Assembly: GCA_027494035.1 (NCBI GenBank)
Contig: JAOSJQ010000001.1
Coordinates: forward strand, 3,038,001-3,102,000
Direction: 5' to 3'
From: UTCFX2 sp002050125
GTDB taxonomy: Bacteria > Chloroflexota > Anaerolineae > Anaerolineales > UBA4823
DNA: 64,000 bases
Below are positions 33,859-43,181 of this stretch, piece after piece (position 1 is the stretch's first letter; each line of letters opens with the position of its first letter). Both the position numbers and the translations under genes were made by a program. The notes under the pieces are model-generated. The model had not been told where the DNA came from and made no database searches. It saw only the letters and a list, made by a program, of their open reading frames with translations.

Positions 33859-35235
33859 TCAGCGGCTTTTGATCCGCGGACCTTGCGGGGTGTCCTCGAT
33901 CTCGTATCCCGCGGCGATGATTTGATCGCGCAGCGCGTCCGCTTCAGCCCAGCGTTTTTCCTGACGCATCTTCGTGCGCGACTCCGCCAGCGCCAGGATT
34001 TCGTCCGGAATCACCTGTTCGGGCGGCTGCCAATCCGCCAGCCCCAAACCCAGCACCTGATCGAAGACGAGCAGCGTTGCCTTTTTAGTGGAGTCGGGCA
34101 AGGCGCTGCGGGTCAGTTCCCAGGTTACAGCCAGGGCGCGCGGGAAGTTCAGATCGTCGTTGATCTGCTCGCGGAACTGATCCACAAACCCTTCATCCAC
34201 GCTGCCCGGCGCGCCCCAACGATACGCCATTAACCGCAGGCGGTCAAACGACTTCGCCGCTGCATCCAGCCCTTCCCAGGTGAAATTTAATTTGGCGCGG
34301 TATAAGGCGTTCATTGTAAAGAAGCGATAAGCCAACGGGTCATAACCTTTGTCGATCAGCGTTTGCAGACGGATGAACCCGCCGGCTGATTTTGCCATTT
34401 TAGCTTCGTCCAGTTGCAAGAAATAACCGTGCATCCAGAAATTGGCTAAGTGCGTGGCGTAGCAAGCCTCGGTTTGGGCGATCTCGTTGGTGTGGTGAAC
34501 GGGTATGTGGTCTTCTCCGCCGCAATGGATGTCGAAAAAACTCCCCAGATATTTCACAGACATCGCCGAGCATTCAATGTGCCAGCCCGGAAAACCTTTG
34601 CCCCAGGGGCTGTCCCATTCCATCTGGCGCTGCTGATCCTTCGGGCTGAATTTCCACAGCGCAAAATCGGTTGGGTGTTTCTTTTCGCCCAGCTCGATGC
34701 GCGAACCGGCTTGCAACCCTTCGACATCCAGGCGCGCCAGGTAACCATAATCGGACAACCGGGAGGTATCGAAGTAGATCCCATCCGAGGTGGCGTAAGT
34801 GTAGCCGTTCTTTTCGATGCAGCGGATGAAATCGATCTGCTCCTGGATATGGTCGGTTGCCCGGCACAGGACGGTTGGCATTTTGATGTTCAAGCGGGCG
34901 AAGTCCTGAATGAACGCCTGGGTGTAGTACTCCGCGATCTCCCAGGCAGTTTTGCCCATTTTCTGGGCGCTTTTTTCCATCTTATCTTCGCCCGTGTCGG
35001 CGTCGGAGACCAGGTGACCGACATCGGTAATGTTCATCACATGATTGACGGTGTAGCCGTTAAATTCGAGCGTACGGCGCAGCAAATCTTCGAAGATGTA
35101 GGTTCGCAGATTGCCTATGTGAGCATAGTCGTACACGGTGAGACCGCAAGCGTAAAGACGAACCTGGTTGTCTTCCAGCGGTTTGAAAGCGCGCACGCTG
35201 CGGGTATAGGTATCAAAGAGCCTTAAATCTGTCAT
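33859..35235 (-). CDS. cysS: Cysteinyl-tRNA synthetase
   Basis: Class I synthetase charging tRNA-Cys, 458 residues. It has [20 protein letters not shown] (HIGH-type motif and first zinc Cys), [10 protein letters not shown] with the second zinc Cys, [11 protein letters not shown], and KMAKSAGGF as the KMSKS motif. The ATG at 35235 has AGGAG 7 bases upstream; the frame is open 10 codons further but without a site. It heads a minus-strand run with the two CooC-like genes. Confidence 0.97.
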   Translation of the reverse strand: MTDLRLFDTYTRSVRAFKPLEDNQVRLYACGLTVYDYAHIGNLRTYIFEDLLRRTLEFNGYTVNHVMNITDVGHLVSDADTGEDKMEKSAQKMGKTAWEIAEYYTQAFIQDFARLNIKMPTVLCRATDHIQEQIDFIRCIEKNGYTYATSDGIYFDTSRLSDYGYLARLDVEGLQAGSRIELGEKKHPTDFALWKFSPKDQQRQMEWDSPWGKGFPGWHIECSAMSVKYLGSFFDIHCGGEDHIPVHHTNEIAQTEACYATHLANFWMHGYFLQLDEAKMAKSAGGFIRLQTLIDKGYDPLAYRFFTMNALYRAKLNFTWEGLDAAAKSFDRLRLMAYRWGAPGSVDEGFVDQFREQINDDLNFPRALAVTWELTRSALPDSTKKATLLVFDQVLGLGLADWQPPEQVIPDEILALAESRTKMRQEKRWAEADALRDQIIAAGYEIEDTPQGPRIKSR

Positions 35236-35277
35236 AAACGTACTCCTGATTGATCTCAAATCCAACCGATTAGGATT

Positions 35278-35601
35278 TTACCGCAGAAAAGCCTCGTCTC
35301 GGTTGGACCACACCCCCCAGAAAATGACGATCATAATCAAGACTGTCAGCAGGATCATTGCCTGGAGCAATCGATGATCCGTGGTCTGGATCACCTGGGT
35401 CTGCTCGATCGCAGGAGGGGCGCTCTCGGGCGTAGCGGTGGGCTTTAGCAGGATGTCTGTGTGGGGCGCGTGAACACCGAGAGCTGAACCCGGCTGGGAC
35501 AAACCGGATTTCTCGGTCGGCGCAGCCGGGCGCCAGCCAAACCCGAAAACAGGCAGCAGTCCGAAAAGAACGACAAGCGTAACAAGAGGATATTTCGACA
35601 T
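35278..35601 (-). CDS. Small exported membrane protein of unknown function
   Basis: Protein of 107 residues, not recognised. It has an N-terminal signal-like segment (LVTLVVLFGLLPVFGFGW), a Pro/Thr-rich middle and one C-terminal transmembrane helix (LLQAMILLTVLIMIVIFWGVW) followed by a short charged tail. This suggests a small extracytoplasmic loop held at the membrane. It lies 42 bases upstream of cysS on the same strand. No clear ribosome binding site is seen. Confidence 0.6.
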   Translation of the reverse strand: MSKYPLVTLVVLFGLLPVFGFGWRPAAPTEKSGLSQPGSALGVHAPHTDILLKPTATPESAPPAIEQTQVIQTTDHRLLQAMILLTVLIMIVIFWGVWSNRDEAFLR

Positions 35602-35665
35602 TGGATTTAGAGCGCGCCTGTGGTGCCAGCGGAAACCACAGTACTTTCATACGATTTTAACTGTC

Positions 35666-36850
35666 TCAGTTTACCCGATCAGCTTCCAGGATATGAGTGA
35701 TGATCGTCGCGCCGCTGCCACCGATGTTTTGCGCCATCCCGATCTGGGCGTTTTCAATTTGGGTCGCGCCCGCCTCGCCGCGGAGCTGCTGAACCGCTTC
35801 GACGATCTGGTAGATGCCCGTTGCGCCAACCGGATGACCGCGCGCCTTCAAACCGCCGCGGGTGGCGATTGGGATGGACCCATGGATGGTGATTTCGCCA
35901 TCCAACCCCAGGCGGGGCGCCTGACCTCTTTCGGCAAAACCGCAGGCTTCGAGCGAGAGCGCCGCCATAATCGAAAAGGCGTCGTGCAGTTCGAAGAAAT
36001 CCACATCGGCGGGGGTGATTCCAGCCTGGGCATAAGCCTGGCGGGTGGACCTTTCCGCCGCAGCAAGCCAGAGCGGGTCTTTGCGTGAATGCACTGCCAG
36101 GTAATCGGTGGCTGAAGCCGAGCCGCTGATGCGAATATTGCGGCGCTTTAGCCCAGCCTGAGACGGAAATTTTCGGCGCACGTCTTCGAGCGGGACGATG
36201 ACAACCGCGGCGGCGCCATCGCCGATCGGAGAGGCGTCCAGCAAGTTGATCGGTTCGGCGATCATGCGGGCGCGCTGATAATCCTGTTCGGTGATCATTT
36301 CGTGAAGCCGGGCAGCGGGGTTATGCAGGGCGTTTGCGTGGGCATTGATCGAGAATGGGGCAAAATCGGTGTGCCGCCAACCGTATTCGTGGAGATAACG
36401 CTGCATCACCAGCGCGTTCAGCCCGACAAAAGTCACCCCCTGGATCACTTCATAATCCGCGTCAGCCGCGGTTGCCAGCGCTGAAGTGGTCTCAGCCCCT
36501 TTGGTTTCGGTCATTTTTTCGACCCCGGCAACGATCGCCGATTCGAGTTCACCCGATCCCACTGCCATGATTCCCAAGCGCAGCGCCGCCGCGCCGGAGC
36601 CGCACGCCGCTTCGACTTTAACCGCGTCCTGTCCGCGCAAGCCAACCCAATCGGCGACCAGGGCGCCCAGGTTCTCCTGCTTGCTCAGTTGACCCGAAAG
36701 CATATTGCCAATAAAAATTCCATCCGCCGAGGTTAAACCTGCGTCGTGGAGCGCGGCGATGATCGCTTCTCCAGCAATTTCGCGGATAGATTGATCCCAA
36801 TTTTCTGTAACGGGCGATTGCCCGATGCCGATAATCGCGATTTGACGCAT
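35666..36850 (-). CDS. Thiolase family protein (SCP-x/acetyl-CoA acetyltransferase-like)
   Basis: Thiolase-fold enzyme of 394 residues. The nucleophile Cys is in VKVEAACGSGAAAL (about residue 88), and the C-terminal histidine motif is GGLKARGHPVGATGIYQIVE. FFELHDAFSIMAALSLEACG is typical of the non-condensing or SCP-x branch. The family catalyses acyl-CoA cleavage or condensation. No DUF35 OB-fold partner or HMG-CoA synthase gene is adjacent, so the pathway cannot be assigned. Confidence 0.9.
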   Translation of the reverse strand: MRQIAIIGIGQSPVTENWDQSIREIAGEAIIAALHDAGLTSADGIFIGNMLSGQLSKQENLGALVADWVGLRGQDAVKVEAACGSGAAALRLGIMAVGSGELESAIVAGVEKMTETKGAETTSALATAADADYEVIQGVTFVGLNALVMQRYLHEYGWRHTDFAPFSINAHANALHNPAARLHEMITEQDYQRARMIAEPINLLDASPIGDGAAAVVIVPLEDVRRKFPSQAGLKRRNIRISGSASATDYLAVHSRKDPLWLAAAERSTRQAYAQAGITPADVDFFELHDAFSIMAALSLEACGFAERGQAPRLGLDGEITIHGSIPIATRGGLKARGHPVGATGIYQIVEAVQQLRGEAGATQIENAQIGMAQNIGGSGATIITHILEADRVN

Positions 36851-36877
36851 GTTATTTATGCTCCTGGTGCGCCGGTT

Positions 36878-37507
36878 TCATGAGGTCGAAACATCCGCTG
36901 AATCAACGCTCCCCGGCTTGAGGCGTTTCAGGGACTTGATGCGCTGTTTGATCATCTGCTCTGTAGCAACAACCAAGAACACCTCATCTGGGCGGGCGTC
37001 CCACACGTGCACCACGCAGGTACCGGCGATGCGATCGTGCCAGGCAGACCTGCGATCGTTGACCAATATCCATAAAAATCCCAAACCCAAAGGAAGACCT
37101 GAAATGTAATAACCAACATAGCGAGTCAGGGCGCGCTTGAACGTCATCTTACCCCCAATAACGGGGATGATTTTTATTCCCATGACTGCCTTGCCGATCG
37201 TCTGCCCGGCAATTGACCAAAAGAATACATTATAAGAAATGATAATTAGAAATGTGTATATGCCCGACATGACCGGCGAGGTCAGAAATGCGATAATGGA
37301 GTTAATATGGGGTATCCAGCGTGAGAAATGGGCGATGATGTTGCGGGTCTGAAGAACCAGCAGCGTTGAATTGACGAACCAGGTGAGAAAAAGCAAAGTG
37401 GCGCTGATCGTCAGGCTGTCGATGATAAACGCAATCAGCCGCGTGGCAAAACCGGCGTAATGTCCAACGAGCGATTCGCCCAAATCGTCATAATTTGGCA
37501 TGTTCAT
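36878..37507 (-). CDS. RDD family membrane protein
   Basis: Membrane protein of 209 residues with the RDD pattern: FATRLIAFIIDSLTISATLLF in helix 1, a long loop, TIGKAVMGIKIIP between helices and ALTRYVGYYISGLPLGLGFLW, then DRRSAWHDRIAGTCVV. Function unknown; some RDD proteins act in ion antiport. The start overlaps the stop of the upstream 230-residue gene by 4 bases, so the two are translationally coupled. Confidence 0.88.
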   Translation of the reverse strand: MNMPNYDDLGESLVGHYAGFATRLIAFIIDSLTISATLLFLTWFVNSTLLVLQTRNIIAHFSRWIPHINSIIAFLTSPVMSGIYTFLIIISYNVFFWSIAGQTIGKAVMGIKIIPVIGGKMTFKRALTRYVGYYISGLPLGLGFLWILVNDRRSAWHDRIAGTCVVHVWDARPDEVFLVVATEQMIKQRIKSLKRLKPGSVDSADVSTS

Positions 37508-38196
37508 TCGCGGTATACCCTGCCTCGGATCTGGCGCGGCGGACGGGCGCTTTCGATCACCGCATCCGCTGGCACAACCCGCGGGTCGCGCTGCGGCATC
37601 CGCAACAGATTGCGGACGAGCACTTCAAGGAAAGTGTCCGCGCTAACGCCGCGCTGGCGCAGCTCTTCCACAATTACGCCTGCCAGTCCAATGCTTTGTG
37701 ATTGAACCAGTTCGCGAATTTCCTGGTTTTCAGACAGGTGGTCGATAAAAAAGTCGACCGAATCGTTGGTCGCCTGCGCTGCAATCGCGCGGCTTTGCCG
37801 GTGCTCGGTGCGACCGATGTCCACCCAGCGATACCAGACCTGCTCTCCCCGGTCGACGAGTTGGTCAAATCCAGCGGTGAAAGGACGGCTCAACCGGCTG
37901 GAGGTGAGCGGTTGTGCGAGTTGATTGGTCCTGTTGTAAGCCCAGGTGGTCAGGCGGTTGAACCGCGAAAAGCCTTTTTGGAGCTGACTTTCGGCGTCGA
38001 AGAGGATGCCGGTGACGCCCGCCGCCATTTCCTCACTCGGGGTGGGCGGCTGTGCCAAATCGATCACTTCCGGTTCAGCGTCTGCGGGCTTTGCCCCACG
38101 GTGCGTGATCACCCGATCCATTTGCTCGATGGCTAGAAAGACACCGCCGACTGCCAGCCGGGTGAACGTCCTCAGGGTGGATGGTTTCGATTTCAT
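37504..38196 (-). CDS. Conserved-looking protein of unknown function
   Basis: Protein of 230 residues, not recognised. It has a weakly hydrophobic N-terminal segment (FTRLAVGGVFLAIEQMDRVI), an acidic linker and a helical C-terminal half (FFIDHLSENQEIRELVQSQSIG, VIVEELRQRGVSADTFLEVLVRNLL) reminiscent of an envelope-associated amphipathic protein. It overlaps the RDD gene by 4 bases, so a joint membrane role is plausible. Confidence 0.6.
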   Translation of the reverse strand: MKSKPSTLRTFTRLAVGGVFLAIEQMDRVITHRGAKPADAEPEVIDLAQPPTPSEEMAAGVTGILFDAESQLQKGFSRFNRLTTWAYNRTNQLAQPLTSSRLSRPFTAGFDQLVDRGEQVWYRWVDIGRTEHRQSRAIAAQATNDSVDFFIDHLSENQEIRELVQSQSIGLAGVIVEELRQRGVSADTFLEVLVRNLLRMPQRDPRVVPADAVIESARPPRQIRGRVYRE

Positions 38197-38270
38197 GCGT
38201 TCGTCGTATTCTCGCAGTTCTGATCAACCGGATGGGATAATTATACCCGTTGCAGGTCACATGCAGCTTA

Positions 38271-40349
38271 CTAATGTAGCTCTAGTTCTCGTCTGAAGGA
38301 TTCGGGATCGCTGACTGGCTGCCGGCAGAAGAATTTTTCGCAGACATAAGCCGTAATGCGCTGATCGTCCAGTTTTCGGTTGTGGAGAATCTCGGGCGCG
38401 TCCACTTCGGCGAGCGGGAATTGGCTGGCAGCCAAGACCCAGTTGGGGCGGTAGCCGCCCCAGATCAACTCCGTATAGCGGGAGATATCCGCCTGTTCCG
38501 GCGGAAACAATATGGCAATTTCTAGCGATTTCGCCAGGCTGAAGTCGTAGGCGCACAGCCAGTTGGCAAAGGCGGTGGGGTATTTGACTGCGACGCCGCC
38601 CATGGCTGCCAACATCTGCTCCGCCAGTTCACGGTGGGCGCCGCTGCCGGTGAACGCTGAGAATTGCAGGAGCGCCATGGCAGCCAGCGAGTTGCCGCAC
38701 GGGGTCGTGTTATCCTGAACATCCTTGGGGCGCAGGAGCGGCGTTTTCTGATCGGCGGCGGTATCGAAGAAACCGCCCGAAGGGTCGGTGTAATCGGAGA
38801 CGATCTTGTCGATCAAGCGGCGGACGGTCCGGAACCAGACCGGGTTGTGATCGGTTTGGTAGAGCGCGAGCAGCCCCAGCGCCAACGCGGCGTAATCCTC
38901 CAAATAGGCGGTGTGCCGGGCAATCCCGTTGCGCCACGACCGGTAGAGCCGCCCATCGACAAAGAGGTTTTGGACGAGGAACGCCGCGTTCTGCTGCGCC
39001 ATCCGCAGATAGCCGGCGTCGTTCAAGTAGCGCGCCGCTTCCGCCAGGGTTAGCAGCATGAAGCCGTTCCAGGCGGTGAGCGCCTTGTCGTCCGCGCCGG
39101 GGCGGACGCGCGCCTGCCGTTGATCCAACAGCGTGCGCTGGATGATATCCAAGCCTTGCTGAATTTGTTCGAGACTCAGGCTGAATTTCTCCGACAGCTC
39201 AAGGTCATTCAGCGCGCGCTGCAACACGATCGCGCCTTCGAAATTTCCGCCGCGCGCAACCCCATAAGCGGTGTTGAAAACGTCCGTCCAACTCGCCCCG
39301 CTCAGCGCTGGGAGCTGCGAGGCGAGGCGTTCGACCTGATCAACCAATGCGGCGTACGTCCACAGGTAGTATTTGCCCTCTTCGCCTTCCGAATCGGCGT
39401 CAAGGCTGGAGTAAAACCCGCCGAGAGGGTTCGTCAGCTCGCGCTGGACAAAGTCGAGCGTGGCGCGACAGACGTGGAGATAGCCCGCATCTCTGGTGAG
39501 GAGATGGGCATAAAGGTAACAGCGCGCCAGGAGCGCGTTATCGTAGAGCATCTTCTCGAAATGGGGTACCAGCCATTGATCGTCGGTGCTGTAGCGGGCA
39601 AATCCGCCCCCGATAAGGTCGTACATTCCGCCGCGCGCCATGGCGTCCAGGGCGTTGACTGCCAGATCCATCCCCAATTTGTCGCCTTGCGCCGCGCGGC
39701 GCAGCAGGAATTCGATGGTCATCGGCTGCGGGAATTTTGGCGCCTGCCCCCAGCCGCCATTTTTCCAGTCATAGCCCTGCGCCAGGCGCAAAACCGATTG
39801 CTCGATCACTTCTTGGCGCAGAGTCTGGTCGCCGCCGGCGCGGGGAGTTTGATCAGCGATGAGGTGCGCGGTGATTGCCTCGCTCGACTTGTTGATCTGC
39901 TGGCGGTCTTCTTTCCACAGGCGCGCGATGGCTAGAATGACCTCCTGGAAAGACGGAATGTTGTACCGGCGCGCCGGCGGAAAATAGGTGCCGCCATAAA
40001 AGGGCTGCAGATCCGGGGTGAGAAATACGCTCAACGGCCAGCCGCCCTGCCCCGTGAGCGCGACCACAGCATTCATGTAGATCGAATCCAGGTCGGGGCG
40101 TTCTTCGCGATCCACCTTGATATTGACAAAATTTTCATTCAAAATTTCAGCGATTTCGGGATCTTCGAACGATTCGTGCGCCATCACGTGGCACCAGTGA
40201 CAGGCAGCGTAGCCGATGCTCAAGAAAATCGGTTTATCTTCGGCGCGCGCCCTAACGAGGGCTTCTTCGCCCCATGCGTACCAATCCACGGGGTTGTCGG
40301 CATGTTGGAGGAGATAGGGAGAATTTTCCGCAATAAGATGGTTAGGCAT
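38271..40349 (-). CDS. YyaL-type protein with N-terminal thioredoxin domain (DUF255)
   Basis: Protein of 692 residues of the YyaL / spermatogenesis-associated protein 20 family. The thioredoxin-like domain has [20 protein letters not shown] and [13 protein letters not shown] (about residues 45-90). The rest is an (alpha/alpha)6 barrel similar to N-acylglucosamine 2-epimerases, with [23 protein letters not shown] and [13 protein letters not shown]. The biochemical function is unknown. The gene stands alone between the 230-residue gene and scpA. Confidence 0.93.
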   Translation of the reverse strand: MPNHLIAENSPYLLQHADNPVDWYAWGEEALVRARAEDKPIFLSIGYAACHWCHVMAHESFEDPEIAEILNENFVNIKVDREERPDLDSIYMNAVVALTGQGGWPLSVFLTPDLQPFYGGTYFPPARRYNIPSFQEVILAIARLWKEDRQQINKSSEAITAHLIADQTPRAGGDQTLRQEVIEQSVLRLAQGYDWKNGGWGQAPKFPQPMTIEFLLRRAAQGDKLGMDLAVNALDAMARGGMYDLIGGGFARYSTDDQWLVPHFEKMLYDNALLARCYLYAHLLTRDAGYLHVCRATLDFVQRELTNPLGGFYSSLDADSEGEEGKYYLWTYAALVDQVERLASQLPALSGASWTDVFNTAYGVARGGNFEGAIVLQRALNDLELSEKFSLSLEQIQQGLDIIQRTLLDQRQARVRPGADDKALTAWNGFMLLTLAEAARYLNDAGYLRMAQQNAAFLVQNLFVDGRLYRSWRNGIARHTAYLEDYAALALGLLALYQTDHNPVWFRTVRRLIDKIVSDYTDPSGGFFDTAADQKTPLLRPKDVQDNTTPCGNSLAAMALLQFSAFTGSGAHRELAEQMLAAMGGVAVKYPTAFANWLCAYDFSLAKSLEIAILFPPEQADISRYTELIWGGYRPNWVLAASQFPLAEVDAPEILHNRKLDDQRITAYVCEKFFCRQPVSDPESFRRELELH

Positions 40350-40497
40350 TAGTTACCCCTGAGACTAAACTCGAATCTGACTTAGCGAGGTCGAAGAAAC
40401 GAACTGGCGGAGATGCGCGGGTGGATTTTTTTCGCTGCCCTATACAAACAATGTTCGCAGGCAAGGTGGGTTTGCGCCCGCTCAGCGGTTTGGCATT

Positions 40498-41271
40498 TTA
40501 TTCTCCAAACTCGAGCTCGAACGCAAAATCTTCCTGCCAGTCCTCAGCCGGTTCAAAGTAGATCTCCGCGAACAGGTCTGCCTGGCGGGCAAGCAGCATG
40601 TGTCGCTTGACCAGTTCGAGCAGCGCCAGGAATGTCACCACAATTTCGAGCCGCGAGCTGATTTTGGCGGAAAAAAGCTGCGAGAATTCGCCTTTCTGCT
40701 TCGATTGAAGATAGCTGGCGATGCCCAGAATCTTCTCGCGGATGGTGAAGCGGGGCGCGGCAACCACCGAATCGAGCGTGGGTAAGTCCGGCGGGTTCTC
40801 AAAGACCTGCTGGGCGGCTTGAAGCAGCTCCTCGATGGTCAGGTCTTGCAGACCCGGCAGCGCGCTGGCGCGCGAAACTGGCGCAATCCTTGGGAACGTC
40901 CGCTGATTGCCCAACTGCACGCCCAGTTGCTCAGCCACAATTTTGAATTTTCTGTACAGGATGAGTTGACGCCACAGCGCTTCGCCGGGGTCGACCTCTC
41001 CGGGTTCGCGCACGGGTGGGCGGGGCAGGAGCGCCTCCGATTTGATCTGCACCAACTTCGCGGCAATAATCAGAAACGATGATACATCTGCGGCGGTGTT
41101 CTGCGGCAGGGCATGCAGGTGGGTCAGGAACTGATCCGTGACCTGGGCGAGGGCGAGGGCGGTGATGTCCAGTTCGGCTTTTTCGATCAACTGCAATAGG
41201 AGATCGAGCGGTCCTTCAAACACCGGGGTGACCACCGTATAGGGCTTAGCTATCTGTGTATCCTGGAGCAT
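40498..41271 (-). CDS. scpA: Segregation and condensation protein A
   Basis: Kleisin subunit of the bacterial SMC condensin, 257 residues. The N-terminal SMC-binding part has FEGPLDLLLQLIEKAELDITALALAQVTDQFL, shown here in overlapping pieces: FEGPLDLLLQLIEKAE and DITALALAQVTDQF. The C-terminal winged-helix part ends QADLFAEIYFEP. A minus-strand TATAAT lies 7 bases before the ATG, suggesting a leaderless message. No scpB is adjacent. An insertion sequence has landed 36 bases upstream. Confidence 0.92.
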   Translation of the reverse strand: MLQDTQIAKPYTVVTPVFEGPLDLLLQLIEKAELDITALALAQVTDQFLTHLHALPQNTAADVSSFLIIAAKLVQIKSEALLPRPPVREPGEVDPGEALWRQLILYRKFKIVAEQLGVQLGNQRTFPRIAPVSRASALPGLQDLTIEELLQAAQQVFENPPDLPTLDSVVAAPRFTIREKILGIASYLQSKQKGEFSQLFSAKISSRLEIVVTFLALLELVKRHMLLARQADLFAEIYFEPAEDWQEDFAFELEFGE

Positions 41272-41278
41272 CCCAGCG

Positions 41279-41307
41279 ATTATACCTGATAAATATTCAG
41301 CCTTTAT
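41279..41307 (-). promoter_or_regulatory. Promoter of scpA at the insertion sequence junction
   Basis: Minus-strand TATAAT (41279-41284) lies 7 bases before the scpA ATG. The -35 position with a 17-base spacer (ATAAAG, 41302-41307) is exactly the left copy of the target-site duplication. Confidence 0.5.
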
Positions 41308-42640
41308 GTGATCGTTCCAAGGCTGGTAAAAGCGTGGTTAAATGGATGTGAGGCAGTTAGCCGACCGCCCCACATCCTACGAACAGAAAGGCACACCTAC
41401 ATGCGCCTCAACCTGATTTTACCAAAAGTTGAACCAAACGAATTTGAAACTCCTAAAAAATGCCATCGAAAAGGTTGTAAGGGGATGCGGTTTATTCCGC
41501 GGCAGGAAGTGAGCAAGAAAATCGTGGACGCTCAGCACCCAGAAGTAACGGCTTGGAGGTATGAATGCGTAAAGTGTGGCTATGTTTTCCGCGTCTATCC
41601 GAAAGGCGTTAGTGAGAAGCAAATTTCGAAGCGTGTGAACGGGATGGCCGTGATGTTGTACATTCTGGAGCTCAGTTACGGGGCAGTGGAAATTGTATTG
41701 AACAGTCTAGGAATGGGGATTGGAAAAACGAGCGTGTATCGAGCCGTGCAGGCAGTGGTCAAACAAGTGCCTGGGATGCAGCGGGAAAAGCTGCTGGGTG
41801 GATACAAAACCAAAGCGGTTGGAGCCGATGTAACCAGCGTGCGGTGTAACGGGAAGTGGGTAACGGTGGGAATTGCCGTCGATGCGATCAACGGGATGGT
41901 GTTGAGTATCGATGAATTAGCGGGCGAAGATGCCGAACAACTGAAAGCCTGGCTTGAGCCCATCCTGGATGCGGTAGATGCGGATGTGGTGGTCAGTGAT
42001 GATGCGGACGCACTGAAGAAGGTGAGCGATGAGACCGGACGTTCGCAGCAGGTGTGCAAGAGCCACGTAGGTCGCAATACCGATGCGCTGGTAGAAGAAC
42101 TTTCGGCGCTCATTGGTGCTGGACAGGATCATTCTCTGGATGCGATTGGCATTCTTCCCGAACAAGCCTTGGAGGATCTCGCGGCACTCAAAGAGATGAT
42201 CCATTCCCGGCGCCCCGAAGACCAGTCCCGCCTGGAAGAAATCTATCTGCGCTATGCCGACGCTCGCAAACCAGGCAAGGGTAAGAAATATGACGTGGCT
42301 TATCGGATGCGTAATCTGTTGGTGGATCGCTGGAATCTCTGGCCGCGCCTGACTTTCTATCGTCACTGGAAGGATGAATATGGAAACGTGATTTTGGATG
42401 GTACCAACAACGCTTGTGAACGCGCCATTGGCTGGTGGATCAAAGAGCGCTACCGCTCGATGCGCGGTTACAAGCAGGAGCGCTCTGCGCTAGGCGTTAG
42501 TCGCCTGATCGCCTTGGCCGGAATCACCTGGCTCGCGGATTGCGTTTGGCGGACTTGATGGCGTAGCCGAGCAAATCCTCGGCACATCTGCCATCTATGC
42601 TGCCTGCGCCTACTTTATTTACCAAATCTGGAACAGTCAC
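41308..42640 (+). mobile_element. Complete insertion sequence, 1333 bp
   Basis: One transposase gene bounded by imperfect 23-base inverted repeats: left 41308-41330 (starts GTGATCGTTCCA) and right 42618-42640 (reverse complement starts GTGACTGTTCCA), 17 of 23 identical. CTTTAT is repeated directly outside both ends (41302-41307 and 42641-42646), a 6-base target-site duplication. Both ends and the gene are intact, so the element may be recent and active. The family was not assigned. Confidence 0.85.
41401..42558 (+). CDS. DDE transposase of the insertion sequence
   Basis: Transposase of 385 residues. The N-terminal part has a zinc-ribbon-like pattern (CHRKGCKGM, then YECVKCGYVF). The catalytic core shows candidate acidic residues in AVGADVTSVRC, VVVSDDADAL and NNACERAIGWW, with QVCKSHVGRN between the second and third, a C/H motif seen in IS256/MULE-type enzymes. 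The ATG at 41401 is preferred over a GTG at 41308 that lies inside the left inverted repeat. It reads opposite to scpA and towards trxA. Confidence 0.85.
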   Translation: MRLNLILPKVEPNEFETPKKCHRKGCKGMRFIPRQEVSKKIVDAQHPEVTAWRYECVKCGYVFRVYPKGVSEKQISKRVNGMAVMLYILELSYGAVEIVLNSLGMGIGKTSVYRAVQAVVKQVPGMQREKLLGGYKTKAVGADVTSVRCNGKWVTVGIAVDAINGMVLSIDELAGEDAEQLKAWLEPILDAVDADVVVSDDADALKKVSDETGRSQQVCKSHVGRNTDALVEELSALIGAGQDHSLDAIGILPEQALEDLAALKEMIHSRRPEDQSRLEEIYLRYADARKPGKGKKYDVAYRMRNLLVDRWNLWPRLTFYRHWKDEYGNVILDGTNNACERAIGWWIKERYRSMRGYKQERSALGVSRLIALAGITWLADCVWRT

Positions 42641-42744
42641 CTTTATGCTATTATAGATCTGTTGAATCCAATATTCAGCCCAATGTAACAAATCGAGGAC
42701 TTAACGCATCTAACTCTTAGTTGAGATTATTCAGGAGGTAGTGC

Positions 42745-43107
42745 ATGATTTCGGAACCCATCCACGTGACCGACGCGGCGTTTGAGAAGACGGTGCTTCA
42801 GTCGAAAATCCCAGCCATTGTTGACTTCTGGGCGCCCTGGTGCGGTCCTTGCCGTATGGTTGCGCCGGTTTTGGATAAACTGGCAAGCGAGTACGCTGGA
42901 AAATTATTGGTCACCAAAGTAAATACCGATGAAAACCCCGAATGGGCAATGAAATATGGCGTGCAAGGCATCCCGACGATGCTGTTTGTCGCCAACGGTA
43001 AGATAGTGCATCAAACGGTCGGGGCGCTGCCCGAGCCTATGCTGCGCGACGTGGTCGTCCAATTTCTGGAAGTGGCTGCGCAGAATCAAACCGCAGACGC
43101 CGCCTGA
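42745..43107 (+). CDS. trxA: Thioredoxin
   Basis: Disulfide reductant of 120 residues with the active site WCGPC in VDFWAPWCGPCRMVAPVL, the cis-Pro loop YGVQGIPTMLFVANG and standard length. AGGAGGT precedes the ATG by 5 bases. A possible extended -10 (TGCTATTAT, 42646-42654) lies right beyond the insertion sequence, so the original upstream promoter context has been replaced by IS sequence. No thioredoxin reductase gene is nearby. Confidence 0.96.
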   Translation: MISEPIHVTDAAFEKTVLQSKIPAIVDFWAPWCGPCRMVAPVLDKLASEYAGKLLVTKVNTDENPEWAMKYGVQGIPTMLFVANGKIVHQTVGALPEPMLRDVVVQFLEVAAQNQTADAA

Positions 43108-43126
43108 TCGATCGTGAAAACCCGTT

Positions 43127-43156
43127 AAAAAAGGGCAGCCCGTGCTGCCCTTTTTT
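43127..43156. terminator. Bidirectional terminator between trxA and murA
   Basis: Perfect 13-base arms (AAAAAAGGGCAGC / GCTGCCCTTTTTT) with a 4-base loop between the convergent stops at 43107 and 43182. Confidence 0.92.
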
Positions 43157-43181
43157 GCGTTAATCGAACCATCTAAACCGA

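Noticed and set aside
41308..41400. A longer transposase starting with GTG at 41308.
   Set aside because: That codon is the first base triplet of the left inverted repeat, and the translated extension has no zinc-ribbon or other similarity. The ATG at 41401 is preferred.
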